Of a stretch of DNA of 64,000 nucleotides, positions 58,650 through 64,000 are shown piece after piece. Origin of the DNA: Kiritimatiellia bacterium (GTDB lineage: Bacteria > Verrucomicrobiota > Kiritimatiellia > RFP12 > UBA1067); contig JAFSTA010000047.1 in the NCBI GenBank assembly GCA_017450695.1, forward strand, positions 1 to 64,000. Direction: 5' to 3'. Position 1 is the stretch's first letter. Each line of letters begins with the position of its first letter. The translations under genes and the position numbers were made by a program. Below the pieces are notes generated by a model that had not been told where the DNA came from, did not search any database, and worked only from the letters and a program-made list of their open reading frames with translations.

Positions 58650-60116
58650 TTATCCTCGTGACTCCGCACTTGACCGCCGAATGTCGGGAAGGAAATCAAT
58701 GTGGTTCCCGCAGTTCCCGAACGAATCACGCGGCGCGACCGTGAATGTTACGGATGTGTGCCAGTCGTTCGGGAGATCGGACTTCGCGAACGCGCATCGG
58801 ACAGGCGATGTATCCAGCCTGTCCGCCCAGAACTGGCCGTTTGAAAATACGGCCTTCTCCTGGAGGACCTTGCCGTCCTTCTTCGCGGCCACGACATAGT
58901 CGAACGCGCGGGGCGCATTCGCTGTCTCATGCGCGACGGGGAAGGAGACAATGACCGCGTCGGTCGATTTCTTCGCCCGGTTGACGACGGTTGCCTCCGA
59001 AACGGTGACCTTCGCGTCTGGTGCGAACTGCGGGGCGACGGCACGGCGTCTGCGCACTTCCGTGCGAAGTGAACCGTCTTGACTCGGCAACGGAATCACC
59101 CAGTCCGGTCCGAGCGGTAACCCGTTCAGGAAGTCACGACGCTCGACCACGAACCGGTCTGCATACATCGTACCGAACATTCCCTGCCACGATTTCGTGA
59201 TGTACGCCTTCGGCATGATGGCAGCCTTGTCTGCGCTGTGATACCCGTTCTCGCGTCCACGCCGTGTGCAGCAGTAGTTTATGGACGGCACCTCGATCGC
59301 TGTGAACTCACCTTGCCAAAGATTGAGATCATCCGTCGCATTGAGATGCCCGTGCCCGCATACGGCGATGGCATTCGGATACTTCTTCAGCACTTCGGTT
59401 GTCTTGCCGCTCTCCCACCCGCAGCTTGCTTCCACGCCTACCGTTCCTCGAAACACCCTGTGTTGCACGAAAAAGAACGGTTTCTTCGGGTCGATATTCT
59501 GTTTCGCCAGGAACGCCGCGAGACCAGGGATTGTATTGCCGTGATCCGAAGCCTTGGTATGGAGCGGGTGGTGGGCAAGTACGACCGGATAGCCACAGCA
59601 CTCCTTCACCTGAATCGGTGCCCAGTCCTCACGGAAACATTCCTTCCAGAGCCGCGCCGCGTTGTCGCCGTCGGAGATGATCTCGTCCAGTTCTCCCGGA
59701 ACGGTACAGGCGGTTTTTGCCCATTCCCTGTAGCCCTTGTGCATATAGCCGCCCATATCGTGATCGCCGTAGATGAACAACGGCACGATCGGCTTTCCGT
59801 CGGAACGGCGGTTGTCGGGGAAGACCTTGAACCAGATGTCTGCAACCTGCCGGAGTGCGGCGCCTGTCCCGAAGTCGGTGATGTCGCCGGCGACGAGAAC
59901 GCCGTCTGCCTTTCGTTCGTCGAAGTAGCGGAGAGCCGGTTCATAGCAGAGGCAGTTCTGCACGCCCTTGCCATTCTCGCCTGTCTCCAGATGCACGTCC
60001 GCGATCATGCCGAGCCGCATCAGCGATGGCGTATCCGGGCGAGCGAATGCCGCATACGGTCCTGTGGCGGCAAACGCCGCCGTACCGATCAAGAAGTCCT
60101 TGCGTGTCAGATTCAT
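58650..60116 (-). CDS. Tat-exported metallophosphatase
   Basis: The product has 488 residues. ATG 60116 has GGAGG six bases upstream. 'LTRKDFLIGTAAFAATG' is a Tat-like signal with a KR-type pair (Arg-Lys). Blocks 'GMIADVHLE' (Asp40, His42), 'LVAGDITD', 'IYGDHDMG', 'VLAHHPLHT' and 'AVCGHGHLN' are the calcineurin-like metal ligands. The C-terminal third is beta-rich. It lies 39 nt after the CE7 gene and 2 nt before the acyltransferase, so all are in one operon. Confidence 0.86.
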   Translation of the reverse strand: MNLTRKDFLIGTAAFAATGPYAAFARPDTPSLMRLGMIADVHLETGENGKGVQNCLCYEPALRYFDERKADGVLVAGDITDFGTGAALRQVADIWFKVFPDNRRSDGKPIVPLFIYGDHDMGGYMHKGYREWAKTACTVPGELDEIISDGDNAARLWKECFREDWAPIQVKECCGYPVVLAHHPLHTKASDHGNTIPGLAAFLAKQNIDPKKPFFFVQHRVFRGTVGVEASCGWESGKTTEVLKKYPNAIAVCGHGHLNATDDLNLWQGEFTAIEVPSINYCCTRRGRENGYHSADKAAIMPKAYITKSWQGMFGTMYADRFVVERRDFLNGLPLGPDWVIPLPSQDGSLRTEVRRRRAVAPQFAPDAKVTVSEATVVNRAKKSTDAVIVSFPVAHETANAPRAFDYVVAAKKDGKVLQEKAVFSNGQFWADRLDTSPVRCAFAKSDLPNDWHTSVTFTVAPRDSFGNCGNHIDFLPDIRRSSAESRG

Positions 60117-60155
60117 TCGCGTCCTCCATTCCTCAGAGATCATCAAGATCCGTTG

Positions 60156-61454
60156 TCAGCGGTTGAATAGCCAGCCTTTCAGGTCTGTCTCGTCGATGGC
60201 TCGCCAGCCGTGTCCTGCCCCTGGCAACAGGGCAAGTTTCTTGTCCTTGGACGCAAGGGAATTGAACGCCGCGATTCCGCCGACCGTCTGGCAGTTGTCA
60301 TCCATCGTGCCGTACCCCATTCTCACCGGCGTTTGGATCAGCCGCGCAAAGTTGCAGGCATCGTAGTAGGGGGCGGCTTTCTCCGCAACCGGCCGATGGG
60401 CATCCGTCTGGTCCTGAATGTGCTCGCTTCCCGGTTGCCGCCCGAACTTGTACGCCAGCATATCGCACATATTCGGGCACGCGATGCAGGACTTCGCAAA
60501 CTTACCCCAAAGCGCCGTCAGGTAGATTCCGTAGCCACCGCCCTGGCTACCGCCCAAATACAGGAAACGCGCGGGATCGACATACGGCTCGTTCGCAAGC
60601 CACTCGATGGCTCTCGCCATGCCGAGGATGGTGTCGTGGTAAATCGGCGCCTCGCGATGTCCGGAGGCAAAACCGTACCGCTGGTATTTCGGTTCGCCGC
60701 TTTCTGCGGAAAGCCTAGCCATCATTTCGTTGTATCGGGCTTTCTGCTCGCGCTCCGTCCGGCAGTGGGGGAAGTCGTGTACGTTCATGATCAGCGTGAC
60801 ATAACCGGGCCTGACGACCCTCCCGCGAGGTTTCCAAACACCCGGGCCCGCACCCGGCACGTTGACGATCACAGGATGCCGTCCCTTTTCTTGGGGCACC
60901 ATGAGAAAACCATAGACCCGTTTTCCGCCGAATGTCGCAAAGCTCACGCGAAACGCCTCAAGACCATCGGTCGAAAGATCAGGTGCCGGTGTCTTCTCGA
61001 CGGCGATCGGCACCTCCCGTTCGAGCCGTTTCTGTTCCCCACGCCAGTACTCCTCGAAGTCAGCAGGGCAGGGGGTCAGCGGCTTGATGTCCGCTACGCC
61101 GAACAACACCCGTTCCGGTCTCTCATGTACCTGAATATCCTTTCCACGCATCCAGAGTCGGAGCGATCCCGGCGTCGAACGGGAAAGTTCCATCCTCACC
61201 GTCTGCTCCGTGGCGAGGTTTATCGTGCATCGCCAGACGACATTTGTCCATCCGTCGTCCGCCCAGGCTTCGACGGTCCCTTTCTTCTGGATATTGCCCG
61301 ACTTGTCGGTGACGCATGCCTCGACAACGGCCTTGCCGCCGACTGGATACTGGTGGTTGGACGAATCCGGACGGAATTTCGCATAGAATACCGTCTCTGC
61401 ACCGGCAGTACCGAGCAGAAGCAACGCAATTGTTGTAGTAACCGTTTTTTTCAT
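60156..61454 (-). CDS. Secreted acetyl xylan esterase-family protein (CE7/AXE1-like)
   Basis: The product has 432 residues with signal peptide 1-19. Residues about 20-115 form a beta-sandwich before the hydrolase. 'PCPADFEEYWRGEQKRLE' is the typical CE7 entry, 'YLGGSQGGGYGIYL' holds Ser303, 'GTMDDNC' the Asp and 'PGAGHGWR' the His. CE7 enzymes deacetylate xylo-oligosaccharides and cephalosporins. AAGGAG lies seven bases upstream. It is first in the operon CE7, metallophosphatase, acyltransferase, tannase. Confidence 0.88.
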   Translation of the reverse strand: MKKTVTTTIALLLLGTAGAETVFYAKFRPDSSNHQYPVGGKAVVEACVTDKSGNIQKKGTVEAWADDGWTNVVWRCTINLATEQTVRMELSRSTPGSLRLWMRGKDIQVHERPERVLFGVADIKPLTPCPADFEEYWRGEQKRLEREVPIAVEKTPAPDLSTDGLEAFRVSFATFGGKRVYGFLMVPQEKGRHPVIVNVPGAGPGVWKPRGRVVRPGYVTLIMNVHDFPHCRTEREQKARYNEMMARLSAESGEPKYQRYGFASGHREAPIYHDTILGMARAIEWLANEPYVDPARFLYLGGSQGGGYGIYLTALWGKFAKSCIACPNMCDMLAYKFGRQPGSEHIQDQTDAHRPVAEKAAPYYDACNFARLIQTPVRMGYGTMDDNCQTVGGIAAFNSLASKDKKLALLPGAGHGWRAIDETDLKGWLFNR

Positions 61455-61499
61455 GGCAAACTCCTTTTCTCTTTCCCGTTTCGTACCACGAACACCTAT

Positions 61500-61528
61500 A
61501 CTCTACCATATTTACGGATCCCAAACAA
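61500..61528 (-). promoter_or_regulatory. Promoter of the CE7 operon
   Basis: TTGTTT (61523-61528), 17 nt, TAGAGT (61500-61505) preceded by TGG on the minus strand. Confidence 0.62.
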
Positions 61529-61578
61529 GAGCGCGGGCGTCGGGCTAACCACCCAATCCCGACCCACGTTAAGGAAGG

Positions 61579-61713
61579 GATTGGGAAACAACACAGACAA
61601 CTTGAAACAACTTGGGAAGGGACGGTTCGCAACCGCGAGCCGGATAAGCCCGTCGCGCGGTTGCGCGACGACCACCAGCCTGTTGTCTATTTGTTGTTGA
61701 AGTTGTTCTCCTT
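61579..61713 (+). repeat. Family-D repeat with AACAAC/GTTGTT arms
   Basis: It starts GATTGGGAAACAAC, runs through CAACTTG units at about 9-10-nt spacing, then a core with GTTCGCAACC and GCGCGGTTGCGCG hairpins, and ends in GTTGTTGAAGTTGTTCTCC. Direct copy at 62507-62643; inverse at 5808-5943. Confidence 0.75.
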
Positions 61714-61955
61714 TTGCCTACCAGTTTCGAGCGAGAGATTCGGGGAAGAGGCACTCGCTTTTATGTTCCGGGGTCAGATCGGGAGGGACGCGCTCCGTCG
61801 CGTCCGCAATGCTGAACACGCTTACCTATCAGTCCAAGGTTAGGTCGCTGGGCGGTTTAGAAAACCACGGACGTACACAGACAGGCATCGCTCACGCTCG
61901 CTCTGGTTGGAAATGCGCAAGCGTAAGCGTGGCGAGTCCGTGTTGGTCTGTGGTT
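61714..61955 (+). repeat. Long direct repeat, copy 1 (about 242 bp)
   Basis: It is nearly identical to 62042-62289. It includes a degenerate family-B hairpin, a family-C palindrome (61786-61805), the stretch CCAAGGTTAGGTCGC, and an inverted pair AACCACGGAC / GTCTGTGGTT. Confidence 0.88.
61786..61805. repeat. REP-like palindrome, family C
   Basis: GGACGCG/CGCGTCC followed by GCAATGCTGAAC. Confidence 0.75.
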
Positions 61956-62073
61956 TGGTTATTTGGCTCAATGTTCGTGGAATAGAATGAACGGCACGGA
62001 ACCGCGAGCGAGTTGTCTATCTGTTGTCCAGGTTGTTGTCCTTGCCTATCAGTTTCGAGCGAGACGTTCGGAG

Positions 62074-62093
62074 AAGCGGCACTCCTGCCGCTT
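62074..62093. repeat. REP-like hairpin, family B
   Basis: AAGCGGCA/TGCCGCTT with loop CTCC, inside the long direct repeat. Confidence 0.75.
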
Positions 62094-62118
62094 TTGCGTT
62101 CCGGGGTCAGATCGGGAG

Positions 62119-62138
62119 GGACGCGCTCCGTCGCGTCC
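62119..62138. repeat. REP-like palindrome, family C
   Basis: GGACGCG/CGCGTCC followed by ACAATGCTGAAC. Confidence 0.75.
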
Positions 62139-62369
62139 ACAATGCTGAACACACTTGCCCATCAGTCCAAGGTTAGGTCGCCGGGCGGTTTAGAAAACCA
62201 CGGACGTACACAGACAGGCGTCGCTCACGCTCGCCCTGGTTGGAAATGCGCAAGCGTAAGCGTGGCGAGTCCGTGTTGGTCTGTGGTTTAGGTGGGTGGG
62301 GTTCTCACGCGGAGGCGCAGAGCCGCAAGTATGGGGGATGGGCAACGTCCCCGTTGCCTGAATTGGGAG

Positions 62370-62389
62370 GGACGCGCTCCGTCGCGTCC
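62370..62389. repeat. REP-like palindrome, family C
   Basis: GGACGCG/CGCGTCC followed by GCAATGCTGAAC; the third such copy within about 600 bp. Confidence 0.75.
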
Positions 62390-62443
62390 GCAATGCTGAA
62401 CTTATCAAGATGAATGCTTCTGCGTGAGCGCGGGTGTCGATTT

Positions 62444-62499
62444 AACCACCCAACCACCCAAACACCTAACCACCTAACCACCTAACCACCAAACCAGCC
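62444..62499 (+). repeat. Octamer array of seven AACCACCT-like units
   Basis: AACCACCC, AACCACCC, AAACACCT, AACCACCT, AACCACCT, AACCACCA, AACCAGCC are contiguous at exact 8-nt period, the longest such array in the window. Confidence 0.88.
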
Positions 62500-62506
62500 A
62501 TAAGGG

Positions 62507-62643
62507 ATTGGGAAACAACGCAGACAACTTGAAACAACTTGGGAAGGGATGGCTCGCAACCTCGAGCCGGATAAGCCCCGTCGCGCGGTTGCGCGACGAC
62601 CACCGGCCTGTTGTCTAGCCGTTGTTTCTGTTGTCTCCAATCA
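62507..62643 (+). repeat. Family-D repeat, copy 2
   Basis: It begins GATTGGGAAACAAC and ends GTTGTCTCCAATC, so its outer bases are inverted. The core GCGCGGTTGCGCG hairpin is conserved. The stretch 62644-62830 after it shows no gene. Confidence 0.72.
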
Positions 62644-62830
62644 AAAGATTACAGTCGCATATAAGTTTCGAGTTCTGGACGTTTGGCGACAAGTTTCCCG
62701 CTGCGTTCTTGGCGGACTTCATGCGCAAATCAAAACCCCAGGCCTACGAATCACAAATCAAGCAGGGTAATTCTTGCTGATTCCTTACCCTGCTTGACAT
62801 GGGCAGCAACCTGACGGTTTCTTCGTCCCG

Positions 62831-64000
62831 TTACCGCATCATGAGCAGGGTGCCGATCGGGTTCGTGTAGGAAACCGCGCATCCCATCGTGGTTATGCCG
62901 GGAACCAGAAGCCGCCGCCCCGATGAGGTCACCTCCCCGATGCCATCTACCAGATACGCTGCGAACAGGTGATCTCCGCAGGTGAAGAGCGAGAACGGGT
63001 CTGGATCAAATGTTCGGGTAACGAGGGAAAGTGTCCCGTCACGGTACCGGTAGAGCGGGCCGTTTGCGTTCTTCAGGAGGATGTACAGGGTCGAGGACTT
63101 TCGGTCATAGTGCAACGCCTGCGGCATGGTATCGCCCGTGATGGACAAGACTGTCTCCAGAAGGTTCCCTTCCGAGTCGATGCGCTGGACTTTGGAATCC
63201 GCACGGTTGGCGAAGAGGAGCGTTCCGTCGGGGAGCGGTTCGAGAGCGCGGCAGGTGTGGATCGCGCCGTTGTTTTCCGCGTAGGAGATGATCTTCGTGA
63301 AGGTGCCGCTGGCAAGGTCGCAGCGGTAGAGGCAGTCGTTGACGAATGCGTCGGAGGCGTAGAGCGTCTGTTCGTCAAGCGACAGGGCCAGCTCGTCCAT
63401 CCGTCCCGGCATGGTCCAGAGACGGACGAACTCGCCGGACTTGTTGAACTCCCAGATGTAGGGGGTATCGGCTGTGATTCCGCTCACGAAGAGGCGTGTC
63501 GCGCCGACCGCAAGTCCGTTGAGGGATTTCAGCGTCTGGCCTCCGTAGGTTCCCCGCTGCGCGAAAATCCCGTCGCTCAGCATCTCGTTGGTTTCTTCGC
63601 AATACCAGTATTTCGCGACGTAAGCGGCATCGTTGAGGACGTGGTAGATGGTGGTACGTCCCTTCTTGTGCAGGGGAAACGACCGGAAATTCGCGAGGCG
63701 GCGGATGCAGAGGAAATTCGACTCGCTGGTGTATCGGATTCCCACGTCGCCGTCCGGTGCCGCGACACCGAAGGCGATCACGAGGTCGTTCCCGTCAATG
63801 GCGAGGGATGGGTCGTTGAATCCCAGTGCGGTGCAGCTGCCCGTGGCGGGGATGATGTCCGTCACGAAAGCCCAGCTCTCCAGATCGGTCGTGGCGTAGA
63901 GGGAGAGGGTGTTGCGCTGGTTGACCGAAGCGATGCCCGAGACGTGCGAGGCGGGATGGTCCGGGGTGCAGACGGCGTACCAGATTCCCGACACGTCGTC
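62831..64000 (-). CDS. Partial secreted BNR/NHL-type beta-propeller protein, 5' end beyond the window
   Basis: At least 389 residues are present; the frame stays open to the window edge, so the true start is missing. 'GIWYAVCTPDHPASHVSGI' with 'NTLSLYATTDLESW' resembles sialidase/BNR-type repeats. The later 'LALSLDEQTLYASDAFVNDCLYRCDL' and 'ALEPLPDGTLLFANRADSKVQRIDSEGNLL' resemble NHL/SMP-30 blades. No sialidase Asp-box is certain, so no enzyme is claimed. The C terminus is GTLLMMR, like the ends of other large secreted proteins here. Confidence 0.7.
   Translation of the reverse strand, partial: DDVSGIWYAVCTPDHPASHVSGIASVNQRNTLSLYATTDLESWAFVTDIIPATGSCTALGFNDPSLAIDGNDLVIAFGVAAPDGDVGIRYTSESNFLCIRRLANFRSFPLHKKGRTTIYHVLNDAAYVAKYWYCEETNEMLSDGIFAQRGTYGGQTLKSLNGLAVGATRLFVSGITADTPYIWEFNKSGEFVRLWTMPGRMDELALSLDEQTLYASDAFVNDCLYRCDLASGTFTKIISYAENNGAIHTCRALEPLPDGTLLFANRADSKVQRIDSEGNLLETVLSITGDTMPQALHYDRKSSTLYILLKNANGPLYRYRDGTLSLVTRTFDPDPFSLFTCGDHLFAAYLVDGIGEVTSSGRRLLVPGITTMGCAVSYTNPIGTLLMMR

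Larger units (their letters stand above)
62042..62289 (+). repeat. Long direct repeat, copy 2 (about 248 bp)
   Basis: The partner of 61714-61955. Here the family-B hairpin is intact, so this copy looks closer to the original. Confidence 0.88.

Noticed and set aside
1-64000. Possible CRISPR array among the short repeats
   Set aside because: Units are 8-9 nt with no unique spacers and no Cas gene is present.
1-64000. Classical polysaccharide utilisation locus of the Bacteroidetes type
   Set aside because: No SusC/SusD-like pair, hybrid two-component regulator or anti-sigma gene is visible; sulfatases are also absent.

Overview
The window looks like chromosomal DNA of a polysaccharide-degrading bacterium of the PVC superphylum, probably Kiritimatiellota or Lentisphaerota. 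This is inferred from gene content, not proven. Most predicted proteins carry a signal peptide or Tat signal. Glycan-active enzymes and carbohydrate esterases dominate, but there is no SusC/SusD pair. Few genes are housekeeping: metF, yicC, a CaCA-family antiporter and two tRNAs.

Layout. 1-1.5 kb: nested mobile repeats and tRNA-Arg(CCG). 1.5-5.4 kb (+): secreted tyrosine-phosphatase-like protein, a secreted unknown and a beta-helix protein. 5.4-6.65 kb: repeat-filled. 6.65-13.5 kb (-): operon of a secreted unknown, a 1076-residue duplicated-domain/esterase/discoidin protein and a polytopic membrane protein. 13.9-15.3 kb (-): pectate-lyase-type protein and tRNA-Ser(CGA). 15.7-19.3 kb (+): yicC, a TraB/GumN protein and a secreted unknown. 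19.8-30.5 kb: TIM-barrel hydrolase, MFS transporter with SGNH esterase, LamG-hydrolase with antiporter, beta-propeller and metF. 30.6-39.1 kb (-): a GDPD-fusion/GH5 operon, then alkaline phosphatase, barnase, barstar and an exported glutamate racemase. 39.4-42 kb (+): TIM-barrel hydrolase and Tat metallophosphatase. 42.5-50.8 kb (-): GH99-like enzyme, phosphodiesterase-LamG, FAD oxidoreductase and a large surface protein. 51.5-61.5 kb (-): prolyl-oligopeptidase-like hydrolase, sialate O-acetylesterase, and an operon of CE7 esterase, metallophosphatase, an acyltransferase broken by an in-frame TAG, and a tannase/feruloyl esterase. 62.8 kb to the end (-): partial BNR/NHL-type protein.

The genes fit together as a secreted system for stripping acyl, acetyl, feruloyl and phosphate groups from plant or host polymers and cleaving the backbones, with few visible transporters. 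The barnase/alkaline phosphatase neighbourhood could also serve RNA scavenging or competition.

The most unusual material is intergenic. It is filled with short imperfect arrays of exactly 9-nt (sometimes 8-nt) units, often as complementary pairs. Several pairs form the interior of small non-autonomous mobile elements. Type M has terminal inverted repeats near CCTARATTCCTC; three copies have perfect 5-bp target duplications. Type H is 196 bp with perfect 11-bp terminal inverted repeats and a perfect 9-bp target duplication. One M copy sits inside an H copy, and the second H copy shows the matching empty site. REP-like palindromes fill much of the remaining space.
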